Source of the DNA: Paracoccaceae bacterium
Lineage (GTDB): Bacteria > Pseudomonadota > Alphaproteobacteria > Rhodobacterales > Rhodobacteraceae
DNA length: 64,000 bases
Assembly (NCBI GenBank): GCA_026989355.1
Contig: JALSJM010000005.1
Span: 124,001-188,000 of the forward strand
Direction of reading: 5' to 3'
The notes below the pieces were generated by a model that saw only the letters and a list, made by a program, of their open reading frames with translations, was not told the DNA's origin and did not search any database. Position 1 is the first letter of the stretch; the number at the start of each line of letters is the position of its first letter. Below are positions 9,763 to 20,960 of the stretch, one piece after another. A program made the translations under genes and the position numbers.

Positions 9763-10074
9763 TCAGTGTGTCCAGACGATGCGCCGTCCGGGCGCGAAAT
9801 TCTCGCCATAACCGCCCGGACGAAGATTGAGCCTGCGCTGCCTGTCCTTCAGCACCACCGCATCGATCCCGTGTTCCTGTGCATAGCCGAGCGCAGCCTC
9901 TTTCGTGGCAAAACGCATCTTCACCTGGCTGCGCGTATCGCGACTGCCGGTCCACCCCATGAGCGGATCGATCTCGGGCGGTGTCCGGGGAACGAATTCC
10001 AGAATCCATTCCCGGGTGCCCGCCATGCCGGACTGCATTGCATTTCGGGCTGGGCGGTAGATACGGGCGCGCAT
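9763..10074 (-). CDS. ETC complex I subunit, NDUFS4-like
   Basis: A 103-residue protein of the family homologous to mitochondrial complex I accessory subunit NDUFS4. It shows the family pattern [40 protein letters not shown] and [12 protein letters not shown]. In alphaproteobacteria such proteins bind NADH dehydrogenase on the cytoplasmic side and aid its assembly or stability. The gene stands alone on the minus strand. It is unrelated to the glycerol genes beyond the general link of GlpD and complex I feeding quinone. Confidence 0.9.
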   Translation of the reverse strand: MRARIYRPARNAMQSGMAGTREWILEFVPRTPPEIDPLMGWTGSRDTRSQVKMRFATKEAALGYAQEHGIDAVVLKDRQRRLNLRPGGYGENFAPGRRIVWTH

Positions 10075-10203
10075 CGGTTTTCCTCTTGCTTGCCGGGCTG
10101 ACAGGTGTTGTCAGCCATATATCCCGGATATGGCCCCGCAGCACAAGATGGCAATGCGGCCCAAACGCCGCACTGCCATCCCGGGAAGTAAACGAAGAAG
10201 GTC

Positions 10204-10264
10204 GGTTACCGGCCTCACGCGAGGGAGCGAGGGGTGGGGTGGGTGGTGCGCCTGGCCGGTAACC
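10204..10264. repeat. 11-bp inverted repeat enclosing a G-quadruplex motif
   Basis: GGTTACCGGCC (10204-10214) and its exact reverse complement (10254-10264) flank 39 nt. The interior contains four G-runs of three or more (10223-10225, 10231-10234, 10236-10239, 10241-10243) separated by 5, 1 and 1 nt, which meets the usual intramolecular G-quadruplex pattern. The function is unknown. Confidence 0.65.
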
Positions 10265-10445
10265 TTTTCTGCTGCTTGCCATTGCAGGATACGATGAGGA
10301 CTGGCCCGAAGCAACGAAAAAACGCCACAAGGTTGTATTATTTTCGGTTGAATTCTTCTTAAAGTGTTAACGAGGTAATAATCAAATCTGCAAGGTGCTG
10401 AATTTGAAGGATATTCAATGATTCGGGCAAACAGGGGTTGCGGCA

Positions 10446-10460
10446 GAACAAAAACGGATC
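10446..10460 (+). promoter_or_regulatory. Candidate LexA (SOS) box upstream of uvrB
   Basis: GAAC-N7-GATC, one mismatch from the alphaproteobacterial LexA consensus GAAC-N7-GAAC, lies about 30 nt before the uvrB start. uvrB is a classic SOS gene, which makes the site plausible, but a single imperfect match is weak evidence. Confidence 0.35.
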
Positions 10461-10490
10461 AAATCTGATGCGAAGTCACGGGAGCACATG

Positions 10491-12674
<2,184 letters not shown>

Positions 12675-12840
12675 GACCGGAACTGCCCGAAGCCGCGCGG
12701 CGCGGTGCCGGAGGGGCGAAATGCCGATTGCCCCTGTTGCAGCCATTTGCCGATGGCCGTCCGGCGGGCGCATCCGTGCCCTGCTGCCCGATCCCTGAAT
12801 ATCCCCTGCTGCCCGGCTTTTCCGCCGCGATCCCGCCGCC

Positions 12841-13560
12841 CTATGCGCCGCTCACGGCCATGCCCACGCCAAAGGCGACAACGGCGCAGATTCCCCCCAC
12901 GAGCAATGTTTCGCCAAGTGCCCGTGGCAGGCTGATCCGTGTTGCATACCAGCGCAGCACCCCCAGAACCGCCAGCGCCGCGAAGGTGGCGATTGCCGAG
13001 GCGCGCGCACCCTCTCCGCCGGTCAGGCCAAGCAGGAACGGCACCAGCGGAATCACCCCGAACGCGATGAAGGAAAAGAAAGTGAACAGGCCGTTCACCA
13101 GCGCACCGCGCACATCCTCGCCGTCGGAAAGACCGAATTTCTCTCGCAGCACGAAATCGATCGCGAAATCCGCGTTCTCCAGCATTTCCCCGGCCAGCAC
13201 CCTTGCCCGGCCGGCTGCAAATCCTCGCTCCTGCAGGATGTCCACCAGCAGGCGGTGCAGCGTTTCGGGGCTGGCCTGCAGGGCACCTGCCCTTTCCCGG
13301 CGCCTGGCCTCCAGAGCATCGGCCTCGGCACGCGAAGACAGGAATTCGCCCAGCCCCATCGAGGTGGCATCGGCAATCAGGTTGGCAAGCCCGAACAGCA
13401 GCACCGCGATCACCCCCACCTGGGCGGTGCCTTCGGCCTCGGCCCCGGCAAAGCCCGCCACCACGGCAAATGTGGTCACGATACCATCGTTGCCACCATA
13501 GGTGATCTGGCGCAGAAACTCGCGCACCCGCGCAATGGCCGTACTGGTGTTTTCTTCCAT
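12841..13560 (-). CDS. VIT1/CCC1-family Fe(II)/Mn(II) transporter-like membrane protein
   Basis: A 239-residue polytopic protein with the family pattern: an N-terminal YGGNDGIVTTFAVVAGFAG helix, a second helix with ANLIADATSMGLGEFLSSRAE, a charged cytoplasmic insert, then a hydrophobic C-terminal half with three helices. Members move ferrous iron or manganese out of the cytosol. The metal cannot be told from the sequence. It is monocistronic, on the opposite strand to uvrB. Confidence 0.88.
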   Translation of the reverse strand: MEENTSTAIARVREFLRQITYGGNDGIVTTFAVVAGFAGAEAEGTAQVGVIAVLLFGLANLIADATSMGLGEFLSSRAEADALEARRRERAGALQASPETLHRLLVDILQERGFAAGRARVLAGEMLENADFAIDFVLREKFGLSDGEDVRGALVNGLFTFFSFIAFGVIPLVPFLLGLTGGEGARASAIATFAALAVLGVLRWYATRISLPRALGETLLVGGICAVVAFGVGMAVSGA

Positions 13561-13676
13561 GTCTGCCGACCCTTCCCTGTGGCCATGTGCCGCTGCCTGC
13601 CCGCCACGACATCCCCGACACGTGGAGCCACGAAGATCACGGGCCCGGCATCCGGAAACGCAACCGGCGGGCGGAT

Positions 13677-13997
13677 TCAGCCGTAAACGGCCTCTACATC
13701 ATACATGACAGGCGCAAATCCCTTGCACAGTTCGTTGATCTTCCGGTTGCGGCGGCGCATTTCGGGAGTGCGCAGCATGGCCTGGAAATCCTCACGCCTT
13801 TGCCATTGCGAATAGCTGCAGATGCGGGTCCGGGCATCGTTTGCATGGATCGCAGCACCGATGAAACCATGCTGGTGGCGGATTACTTCGTCATAGGCCG
13901 ATTGCAGCAGTTCCAGCAGATCATCGCATGTGCCCGGCGTCACCTCGAAAGTGGTGATGACCGTCTGAAGCTCGGCTCCCCTGATGATTTTCGGCAT
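13677..13997 (-). CDS. Antibiotic biosynthesis monooxygenase (ABM)-like small protein
   Basis: A 106-residue single-domain protein with the dimeric alpha/beta-barrel look of ABM/Dabb proteins: a beta strand with VITTFEVTPGTCDDLLELL, then HQHGFIGAAIHANDARTRICSYSQW, then REDFQAML. Members range from heme-degrading enzymes to quinol monooxygenases and structural folds without known activity. A GGAGAAAGCG ribosome site supports the ATG at 13997. It lies 22 nt downstream of the rhodanese gene and may share its mRNA. Confidence 0.7.
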   Translation of the reverse strand: MPKIIRGAELQTVITTFEVTPGTCDDLLELLQSAYDEVIRHQHGFIGAAIHANDARTRICSYSQWQRREDFQAMLRTPEMRRRNRKINELCKGFAPVMYDVEAVYG

Positions 13998-14019
13998 CGC
14001 TTTCTCCAGCTGTGGTCTG

Positions 14020-14622
14020 TCAGTCCTTCGGCTTGATCACGGTCAGGCCCAGCAGACGCCATACCTGCATGCCGCCCCGGTAATAGCTGATCCTGTCGGC
14101 CGGATAGCCGGCGTTGATCATCGCCCGGATCGCCGTGGGCGACTGCCCGCACCACGGGCCGTTGCAGAACAGCGCCACCGGTCTTGCCTGATCGCAGATC
14201 CAGCCGTCGAAATCGGGCTCGCAACCCAGTTCGTCCAGCCGGTCGGCCGTTTCCGTATAGGGAATGTGGACAGCCCCGGGAATGGTGCCATCCTTGTACC
14301 ACTTGTAGACCCGGCTATCGACAACCACCGCCTGCGGATCCTGAAGCATCTCGAGCAGTTCCAGTTCACCGATCGTGGACACCCCTTCGGCCGGCCGCAT
14401 CGGCTGGATGCAGAAATTCGGACACGGGCGGGATGTCTTTGCCCAGTCACCGGTCAGCATGTTGTCATTGTCCTGGATGCGCCTGATCTCGACCGGACCG
14501 GTTTCGGTTTCCACCGTAACCGACGGCAGATCGGGGCGGATGTTGACCGGCTTGTTTTCGGCCCGGCCGACAGCGGCGGCGGCAAGGGCAAGAATGGCGG
14601 CAAGGATTGCGGTTTTCTGCAT
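14020..14622 (-). CDS. Periplasmic rhodanese-like protein
   Basis: A 200-residue protein with a Sec signal peptide (MQKTAILAAILALAAAAVGRAE) followed by one rhodanese domain. The active-site loop is LFCNGPWCGQSPTA, with the first Cys as probable sulfur carrier, preceded by VVVDSRVYKWYKDGTIPGAVHIPY. A further Cys pair near residue 77-81 (RPCPNFC) could form a disulfide. The ATG at 14622 is chosen because upstream in-frame sequence lacks coding character and a GGGAAGC ribosome site precedes it. The sulfur acceptor is unknown. Confidence 0.82.
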   Translation of the reverse strand: MQKTAILAAILALAAAAVGRAENKPVNIRPDLPSVTVETETGPVEIRRIQDNDNMLTGDWAKTSRPCPNFCIQPMRPAEGVSTIGELELLEMLQDPQAVVVDSRVYKWYKDGTIPGAVHIPYTETADRLDELGCEPDFDGWICDQARPVALFCNGPWCGQSPTAIRAMINAGYPADRISYYRGGMQVWRLLGLTVIKPKD

Positions 14623-14762
14623 GATCGTGCTTCCCTGATCGGCTTGTGTCACAACGCGGGCGGCGGCCGTTGCCGGATCGCCAGCGGCGGCGCAGGCCCA
14701 CTTCCTTTCCGGTTGTAGCTTGGACCGCTCCGATATTCCAGAACCAACCCCCGAGCATGCGG

Positions 14763-14789
14763 AACGGGGCCCGGAACCCGGGCCCCGTT
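14763..14789 (-). terminator. Strong hairpin after the pectate-lyase-fold gene
   Basis: A perfect 12-bp stem (14763-14774 with 14778-14789) with a 3-nt loop starts 20 nt beyond the stop of the upstream minus-strand gene. There is no U-tract on the minus strand. It separates that gene from the rhodanese gene, so it probably terminates or processes the transcript. Confidence 0.65.
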
Positions 14790-14809
14790 TCGCCACTGCG
14801 GGACGCAGA

Positions 14810-17101
14810 TCAGGTGGGGTTGTCTACCCTGGCCGTTACCATCACCTTGCCCCGGCAGGGCTGATCCCATGTGATCTGCACCTGGTTCTGCCCCGCTCCG
14901 GCGCGCGGCGTGGCATGGGGCATGGTGTGCACCTGTCCCGAGCCCCCCGCCGTGATCGGCCCCACCGGCACGATCGCCGTCACATTGCGGGCAAAGCCGC
15001 CAAACGGCATGTGGCGCGCGAAATCCACCGTCCAGATCTGGGCATCGGAGCTTTCCTGATGCTCCAGGGAAACCGGGCTCTGGAAAGCATCGGCCACGCC
15101 GTTGAAACTGTTGCCCTCGACAACCACGTTGCGCATCCGCCCGAAATCGAGCGTTGCATAGGTGGTATCCACGCTTTCCGCCCGTGTCACCGAACCGTTG
15201 ACCGACCGGAAGCTGTTGCCGGTGATCGAGAGCCCGTGCAGGAAATGGCCGGCGCCATAAGGCTTGACCACGACCCAGGTGAACCAGTCGGCCGTGTTGC
15301 TGGCCATGAACACATTGCCCTGGACAACAAGCCCGCCGAAGGAAAGCTCGGCGGCGAAACCGGGATCACTGTCGTGTTCGTTGTTGATCTCGATGAAGCA
15401 GTTGTCCACGTAATTTCCGGTGATCGTGGTGCGCATGTTCTTCGCACTCAGGATCAGGCCGGCCGTGCGCAGGCCGTTGGTTTCATTGTCGCCCTGAAAG
15501 AAATGATTGCCGGAAATCACGTTTCCGGTGCCGCCGAGAATGGCGAAATGGGCGAAACGCGAAGCCATGTTGTCACGCAGCTTCACATCGTTCTTGTTGG
15601 CGTTCAGGGCAATGGTGCTGCGATCCTGGGCGCGGGCGGCCTGTTCGTCGGAAAGGAAGCGGCAGCGATCCACCAGCATGCCCTGGCAGCCGATCCCGTG
15701 CGAAGTGATCGCACGATCCTTCGGCCTGGTGAAGAAGCAGTCGCGAATATGCATCAACTGCCCGTCGGGCGGCAGCAGCACACCACTGCCCACGCCATTC
15801 AGAAGGAATTCCACATTGTCAAGCGTAAGCTTGGAAAGCTTCACGAAACCGCTGAAATCAAGCGCATAGCGGAAACGGGTGAAAGTGAAGGTCTGGGTGC
15901 CGACCGCATCATGCAGTTCGCGGCTGAGGGTCAGGGTCTGTGCACCCACATTGCGCGCCGTCACGTAAACCTCGCGCCCCACGCCATTGCCCGACACCAG
16001 CGCACCCACCTCGACATTGGCCACATTGACCACATTGCTCAGCGTTTTCGGCGCGCTGGTTGCATAGGTGGCCTGCGATGTCACCGGGGCCACGGTCCAG
16101 CCGGGGCCGGCCACCGCATCGATCTGACCGTTGCGGATGGTACGGCGCACCTCGAAGGTGGTCTTGTTGGCAACTGCGGCCTGCACATCGATCGGGCCGT
16201 CAAGCTGGATGCGCCGGCCGCTGAGATCAAGCGCATCGTGATCGGTATAGTTGAACAACGCCTGAAGGGCCTTTTTCAACGCCAGCTTCTCGTCGCCGAA
16301 GGCATCTACATACTGGTCAAGCTCGAAGTTGCGCGTCAGCAGCAGGCGCTTGTCATCGGGCATCACCAGGGTGCCCTCGAAGCGCACGCGGTTTTCGAAG
16401 GTCACGTGATCGCCCAGGAAATAGGTTCCGGCCGGCACCAGCACATCGCGCCCGGCAGCCGCGGCATCGGCAGCCTCGAAGGCGGCGCTGTCGTCGCTCA
16501 CCCCATCGCCGAGCGCGCCGAAATCCTTCACATCCACCCAATCCAGCATCTTGCGGTGGAAGTAATGGGTTACATCCTCGATCTCGATGTCATCGATCCG
16601 CACCACGCCGCCGTTGGGGCCGGTCAGGTCAAGGCCGAAATGGCCGAATACAGGTTGCGTGCCCCAGGGCATGTCAACCCCGGTGCGGGTGCCGGTGCCG
16701 ACAATGGCGCGTACTTCCATCACCTCTCCATAGGTGGTCAGCGCCACGCTCGGGCCGGTTTCGGCAAGGCCTGCCACATGCGCACCTCCCGCGCCCCCCG
16801 CCCAGCCGGCAATCCGCACGCTGGGCAGGTTGCCGCTCACCGCCTTTACCCGCGCCCGGATCATCAGGTAGCAGCCCGGCAGAATCGGGGTTTCGCCCAT
16901 CCAGCGCAGCTTCTGCACAGTGTCGATCTTGGAAAGTTCGAGGCAGCCGCCGAAGTCCTGGTCGGCGGGCACGAAGGCCGCATTGGCAGCGTTCTGATAG
17001 GTGTCCGACCCCGGCGTGCCATCCTGGCTGGACCAGACATCAAGCCCGTTCGCGAAAGGGGGCGGCATCAGCTGCAGCCCGTCGGTGATTGCCTTGTTCA
17101 T
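14810..17101 (-). CDS. Large pectate-lyase-superfamily (GH28-related) right-handed beta-helix protein
   Basis: A 763-residue protein. After an N-terminal beta-rich region (about 1-210) comes the pectate_lyase_3-type entry motif VKDFGALGDGVSDDSAAFEAA (first repeat of the helix, residues about 214-234). Many parallel-beta-helix rungs follow, rich in N-x-F/V patterns such as ITGNYVDNCFIEINNEHD, then a C-terminal beta domain. Such folds occur in polysaccharide lyases, hydrolases and phage tail spikes. No signal peptide is visible at the chosen ATG (17101, AGGGAT upstream), so export would need another route. No phage genes lie nearby; a role in exopolysaccharide handling is possible but unproven. 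Confidence 0.75.
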   Translation of the reverse strand: MNKAITDGLQLMPPPFANGLDVWSSQDGTPGSDTYQNAANAAFVPADQDFGGCLELSKIDTVQKLRWMGETPILPGCYLMIRARVKAVSGNLPSVRIAGWAGGAGGAHVAGLAETGPSVALTTYGEVMEVRAIVGTGTRTGVDMPWGTQPVFGHFGLDLTGPNGGVVRIDDIEIEDVTHYFHRKMLDWVDVKDFGALGDGVSDDSAAFEAADAAAAGRDVLVPAGTYFLGDHVTFENRVRFEGTLVMPDDKRLLLTRNFELDQYVDAFGDEKLALKKALQALFNYTDHDALDLSGRRIQLDGPIDVQAAVANKTTFEVRRTIRNGQIDAVAGPGWTVAPVTSQATYATSAPKTLSNVVNVANVEVGALVSGNGVGREVYVTARNVGAQTLTLSRELHDAVGTQTFTFTRFRYALDFSGFVKLSKLTLDNVEFLLNGVGSGVLLPPDGQLMHIRDCFFTRPKDRAITSHGIGCQGMLVDRCRFLSDEQAARAQDRSTIALNANKNDVKLRDNMASRFAHFAILGGTGNVISGNHFFQGDNETNGLRTAGLILSAKNMRTTITGNYVDNCFIEINNEHDSDPGFAAELSFGGLVVQGNVFMASNTADWFTWVVVKPYGAGHFLHGLSITGNSFRSVNGSVTRAESVDTTYATLDFGRMRNVVVEGNSFNGVADAFQSPVSLEHQESSDAQIWTVDFARHMPFGGFARNVTAIVPVGPITAGGSGQVHTMPHATPRAGAGQNQVQITWDQPCRGKVMVTARVDNPT

Positions 17102-17296
17102 CTCGAAATCCCTTTTCCCATCATGGGATGCGCCGGGTTCCGCCGTCCTGCGGCGGCACCATGCGCCGGCAGGGTTCTCGAATGTGGCTCGCGGGGAAGT
17201 CCGTGGCGCATGTCCCGGATGCAAAGAGAAATATCAACGAAACATTAAGCCGGGCTTATGCCAGCGTGACGGTGGGTGTTGCACCCCACCTGCCGG

Positions 17297-17887
17297 TCAG
17301 GGACGGCGACGCACCGCAAAGGCCTGTTTCAGGCGCTCCGAGCCATCCATGCACACCCTTGGATATGCGCGCTCTTCGAGGATTTCGAAATCATCCCCGA
17401 AAAATGCGCCAAGCTCACCCGGCTTCAGCAGATGCGCCGGGTTCATCGCCACAGCCCGGCTGGCCGGATCGTCAAGGAAGGTGTCGATCAGCAGAAGCCC
17501 GCCGGGGCACAGGGCTGCCGCCAGCCGCGGAATCAGCCGCCGCTCAAGATAGTTCGCCATGATGACCAGATCGTAAATGGCCTTTCCGGGGGCGTGAACC
17601 TCAAGATCCACCACCACCGTGCGCACCCTGTCGGCCAGCCCCGCGGCCGCCGCGGCGCGTTCCAGGTGGGCCAGCCCGACAGGCGAGATGTCAAGCGCAT
17701 CCACTGCAAACCCGTGTCGTGCAAGATAAAGCGCGTTGCGTCCCATGCCCGCCGCCACATCCATGGCCCGGCCCCGGCGGGCGGCGCCCATGTGGCGGAC
17801 AAGAATGGCGCTTGGCGCCCCCTCCTCGATCAGGAAGTTGCCCGAAGCATAGCGCGCATCCCATTTCCGGCGGTCGGCCTCGGCCAT
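17297..17887 (-). CDS. Class I SAM-dependent methyltransferase, TehB-like
   Basis: A 196-residue Rossmann-fold methyltransferase. Motif I is AMDVAAGMGRNALYLARHG, followed by VDALDISPVGL (acidic residue binding the SAM ribose) and the later YDLVIMANYL block. The start RKWDARYASG is typical of TehB/thiopurine-methyltransferase-like proteins. The substrate is unknown; family members act on tellurite, thiols or small metabolites. It begins 10 nt after the lysK stop, so the two are probably cotranscribed. Confidence 0.8.
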   Translation of the reverse strand: MAEADRRKWDARYASGNFLIEEGAPSAILVRHMGAARRGRAMDVAAGMGRNALYLARHGFAVDALDISPVGLAHLERAAAAAGLADRVRTVVVDLEVHAPGKAIYDLVIMANYLERRLIPRLAAALCPGGLLLIDTFLDDPASRAVAMNPAHLLKPGELGAFFGDDFEILEERAYPRVCMDGSERLKQAFAVRRRP

Positions 17888-17897
17888 CCGGCTGGCC

Positions 17898-19493
17898 TCA
17901 GCCCTGTTTCCCGGCCAGATCTCCGGCCAGCGCACGCTCGATCAGGCCGACGGTTTCGTCAATGCCGTACAAGGCGATGAAACCACCGAAACGGGGGCCC
18001 TGGCTTGCGCCCAGAAGCACCTCGTAAAGCGCCTTGAACCAGTCGCGCAGAGGGTCGAAGCCGTGTTCCTTGCCAATCGCGAACACCATGCTCTGCAAGG
18101 CTTCGGCATCGGCCTCCCCCTCCCATGCCTGCAGCCGCGACAGCAGATCCTTCATCGCCGCGCGTTCCTTTTCGTCGGGCAGGCGGTAAGTCTTCTTCGG
18201 CTTCACGAAATCCTCGTAATAGCGAAGCGCATATTCGGCGGCGGCATCCTGATCCGGGTGGGTTTCGGGGCTGGCTTCGGGGGCGTAGCGGCGCAGGAAA
18301 CCCCAGAGGGTTTCCTTGTCATGAGCGCCCGAAACGGAAGCCAGATTGAGCAGCATCGCAAAGGGCACCACCATGCGGCTTTCGGGCGGATTGCCATTGT
18401 GGATGTGCCACACCGGATTGTTGAGCCGCGCCTTCGTATCCTGCCCGGGAAAGGCCCGCAACTGCTGATGATATTCGTCCACCGCCCTGGGGATCACGTC
18501 AAAGTAGAGCCGCTTGGCGGTTTTCGGCTTCTGATACATGAAATAACTCAGACTCTCGGGCGGGGCATAGCGCAGCCATTCCTCCATCGTCAGCCCGTTG
18601 CCCCTGGATTTCGAAATCTTCTGGCCATGCTCGTCATTGAACAGCTCGTAGGAAAGGCTGACGGGCGGTGCCTTGCCCAGGGCCTTGCAGATCTTGCCGG
18701 AAACGGTCACGCTGTCGATCAGATCCTTGCCCGACATTTCATAATCAACCCCGAGCGCCGCCCAGCGCAGGGCCCAGTCGGGCTTCCACTGCATCTTCAC
18801 ATGACCGCCGGTCACGGGGATCTCGATCTTCTCGCCATCAGGTTCCTGATAGACAATGGTGCCTCTTGCCGGGTTGCGCTCAAGGGTGGGCACCTGCAGC
18901 ACATGGCCGCTTTTCGGGCTGATCGGCAGGAAGGGGCTGTAGGTCCTGCGGCGCTCGGGGCCAAGCGTGGGCAGCATGATCGCCATGATCTCGTCAAAGC
19001 GCTCAAGCGCGCGCAACAGCATTTCATCGAAACGCCCCGTAGTGTAATATTCGGTGGCCGAGGCGAATTCGTAATCGAAACCGAACTGATCGAGAAAAGC
19101 GCACAGGCGCGCATTGTTGTGGGCGGCGAAGCTTTCATGCGTGCCGAAGGGATCGCGCACCCGGCTGAGCGGCAGGTGCAGATCTTCTTCCAGCATCTCG
19201 CGATTGGGCAGGTTGCCAGGCACCTTGCGCAACCCGTCCATGTCATCGGAAAAGGCGATGAGCCTGGTCGGAATGTCGCTCAGCAGTTCGAAGGCATGGC
19301 GCACCATCGTGGTGCGCGCCACCTCGCCGAAAGTGCCGATATGAGGCAGGCCGCTCGGGCCGTATCCCGTCTGGAACAGCACATGGCCCTTCCCGGGCGG
19401 TTTCGGCCCGAGGCGCTTCAGTATCCGGCGGGCCTCCTCGAAGGGCCAGGCCCTGGACTGCATCGCGATTTCCCGAATGTCCTGATCAGTCAT
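17898..19493 (-). CDS. lysK: Lysyl-tRNA synthetase, class I
   Basis: Charges tRNA-Lys with lysine. This 531-residue enzyme is the class I form, found in archaea and alphaproteobacteria, unrelated to the class II LysRS of E. coli. The HIGH-type motif is [10 protein letters not shown] (about 45-54) and the KMSKS-type motif is KISKSRG (about 285-291). The C-terminal helical anticodon-binding domain follows. It is expected to be the essential lysine charging enzyme. The class I gene is a useful taxonomic marker for this window. Confidence 0.96.
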   Translation of the reverse strand: MTDQDIREIAMQSRAWPFEEARRILKRLGPKPPGKGHVLFQTGYGPSGLPHIGTFGEVARTTMVRHAFELLSDIPTRLIAFSDDMDGLRKVPGNLPNREMLEEDLHLPLSRVRDPFGTHESFAAHNNARLCAFLDQFGFDYEFASATEYYTTGRFDEMLLRALERFDEIMAIMLPTLGPERRRTYSPFLPISPKSGHVLQVPTLERNPARGTIVYQEPDGEKIEIPVTGGHVKMQWKPDWALRWAALGVDYEMSGKDLIDSVTVSGKICKALGKAPPVSLSYELFNDEHGQKISKSRGNGLTMEEWLRYAPPESLSYFMYQKPKTAKRLYFDVIPRAVDEYHQQLRAFPGQDTKARLNNPVWHIHNGNPPESRMVVPFAMLLNLASVSGAHDKETLWGFLRRYAPEASPETHPDQDAAAEYALRYYEDFVKPKKTYRLPDEKERAAMKDLLSRLQAWEGEADAEALQSMVFAIGKEHGFDPLRDWFKALYEVLLGASQGPRFGGFIALYGIDETVGLIERALAGDLAGKQG

Positions 19494-19612
19494 GTCAGCA
19501 TACTTCCGCCCTTGCGGCGGAATGATCCCGCCAGCCTGTGGGTCTCCTATTGCCCCGCCCTGCGCGCGTCAATATTGTGGGCAGGCAAAACCGCACCAGA
19601 AAGCCGTATCCG

Positions 19613-20035
19613 ATGAACGATCTGCCTCACCCGCTCACCCCGCAGGATTGTCTGGTGGCCCTGATGATTGCTGTTTCCGCCTCGGACGAGGTGATGCGCA
19701 CATCGGAACTGGTCACGATCCAGCGCATCGTCAATCACCTGCCCGTGTTCGAGGGCTTCGACAACGAACGGATCACCCGCACAAGCCAGATCGTGTTCGA
19801 CCTTCTCGAAGAAGACGACGGGCTTGACGCCCTGTTCGGCCTGATCCGCGGCAACATGCCTGAAAAGCTTTACGAAACAGCCTATGCGCTGGCCTGCGAC
19901 GTGGCGGCGGCCGACGGGCAGATCGATGCGCCCGAACTCAGGATGCTCGAGGAAATCCGCCATGAACTCGACATTGACCGCCTGCACGCCGCGGCCATCG
20001 AACGCGGCGCAAGAGCGCGCCACATGACCGTGTGA
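19613..20035 (+). CDS. TerB-family protein
   Basis: A 140-residue all-helical acidic protein of the TerB/DjlA-N-terminal type. It shows two repeated helical halves with acidic metal-binding-like stretches (ASDEVMRTSELVTIQRIV and CDVAAADGQIDAPELRML). TerB proteins are linked to tellurite resistance and membrane stress, but many stand alone with no known role. The ATG at 19613 is preferred over an in-frame start 75 nt upstream, where sequence is not family-like. It lies between lysK and rplY. Confidence 0.8.
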   Translation: MNDLPHPLTPQDCLVALMIAVSASDEVMRTSELVTIQRIVNHLPVFEGFDNERITRTSQIVFDLLEEDDGLDALFGLIRGNMPEKLYETAYALACDVAAADGQIDAPELRMLEEIRHELDIDRLHAAAIERGARARHMTV

Positions 20036-20179
20036 CCTCAGCCCCGCGCCACCGGTGCCGGACCTGCCATGCGCCGCACCGGAAACACCCTTCACATCCG
20101 TTCCGATTCCGTCTATATGCGCGGCTTCACGCGGGCATACACCCTTGGAGGATGCCCGCCCCAACCAAGGAGAAACCAA

Positions 20180-20839
20180 ATGGCCGGAAAGATCCCGGAT
20201 CTGACTGCCGAGGTACGCGCGGGGACAGGCAAGGGGGCCGCCCGCCAGACACGCCGCGAAGGCTTCGTACCCGGTGTCGTCTATGGGGGCGGAGCCGATC
20301 CGCTGCCCATCAAGATTCCCTTCAACATCCTTTACAAGCACCTCAAGGCAGGCCGTTTCCTGTCAACCCTGTTCAACCTCAGGATCAAGGGCCAGGACGA
20401 CGTTCGGGTGATCTGCCGCGACGTGCAGCGCCACCCGGTGAAGGATCTGCCTCTGCATCTTGATCTGCTGCGCCTGAAGCGCGACAGCAAGATCGCCCTT
20501 GAAATCCACGTGGAATTCATCAACGAGGACGAAGCTCCCGGCATCAAGCGCGGCGGGGTTCTGACCGTGGTGCGCCCCGAGGTCGAGCTTGAAGTGACCG
20601 CCGGCAACATTCCCGAAAAGATCGTTGTCGATCTGGCCGGGCTTGACGTGGGCGATACCATCACCATCTCGGATGTCGATCTGCCCGAGGGCGCCCGCCC
20701 CACGATCGAACGCGACTTCGTGATTGCCAACATCACCGCGCCTTCGGGGCTGCGCTCGGCCGCAGACGAGGCAGACGAAGCCGAAGCCGGCGAAGACGCC
20801 GGCGAAACCGAAGGCACCGAAGAGAAAACCGAGGAGTGA
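20180..20839 (+). CDS. rplY: 50S ribosomal protein L25/Ctc
   Basis: Binds 5S rRNA in the large subunit. The 219-residue long (Ctc-type) form has the L25 N-terminal domain (residues 1-about 95, starting [21 protein letters not shown]) and the C-terminal TL5/Ctc beta domain (about 100-190). An acidic tail of Asp/Glu/Ala follows. An AAGGAGA ribosome site lies 6 nt before the ATG at 20180. It is followed by two hairpins and then pth, a common rplY-pth order. Confidence 0.96.
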   Translation: MAGKIPDLTAEVRAGTGKGAARQTRREGFVPGVVYGGGADPLPIKIPFNILYKHLKAGRFLSTLFNLRIKGQDDVRVICRDVQRHPVKDLPLHLDLLRLKRDSKIALEIHVEFINEDEAPGIKRGGVLTVVRPEVELEVTAGNIPEKIVVDLAGLDVGDTITISDVDLPEGARPTIERDFVIANITAPSGLRSAADEADEAEAGEDAGETEGTEEKTEE

Positions 20840-20849
20840 TCCCGGTCTT

Positions 20850-20910
20850 CCGGGCAGCCCATCTGCCCGGCATGCAAACACACGCGGGGCCGGTATCCGG
20901 CCCCGCATTT
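20850..20910 (+). terminator. Tandem hairpin terminator between rplY and pth
   Basis: Two hairpins occur in a row. The first has an 8-bp stem (20850-20857 with 20863-20870). The second has a 10-bp GC-rich stem (20884-20893 with 20897-20906), a 3-nt loop and an ATTT tail. The second fits an intrinsic terminator. Some read-through into pth 50 nt later is likely given the conserved gene order. Confidence 0.7.
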
Positions 20911-20960
20911 GCGTTTTGCGCACCGCCCCCCTAGATTTCCGAGAAAGAAGGAGCCTGCCC

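Larger units (their letters stand above)
10075..10487. other. Gene-free spacer between the NDUFS4-like gene and uvrB
   Basis: About 410 bp without a convincing gene. It contains an 11-bp inverted repeat around a G-rich loop (10204-10264), an AT-rich stretch at about 10330-10400 suitable as a uvrB promoter, and a LexA-box-like sequence just before uvrB. A 67-residue minus-strand frame here (10111-10314) has no recognisable features. Confidence 0.6.

Noticed and set aside
14810-17101. Prophage tail spike
   Set aside because: The beta-helix fold would allow it, but no other phage structural, integrase or lysis gene lies nearby.
14720-17248. An 842-codon plus-strand frame over the beta-helix gene
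   Set aside because: Antisense shadow; the minus strand has family motifs and a terminator at the correct end.
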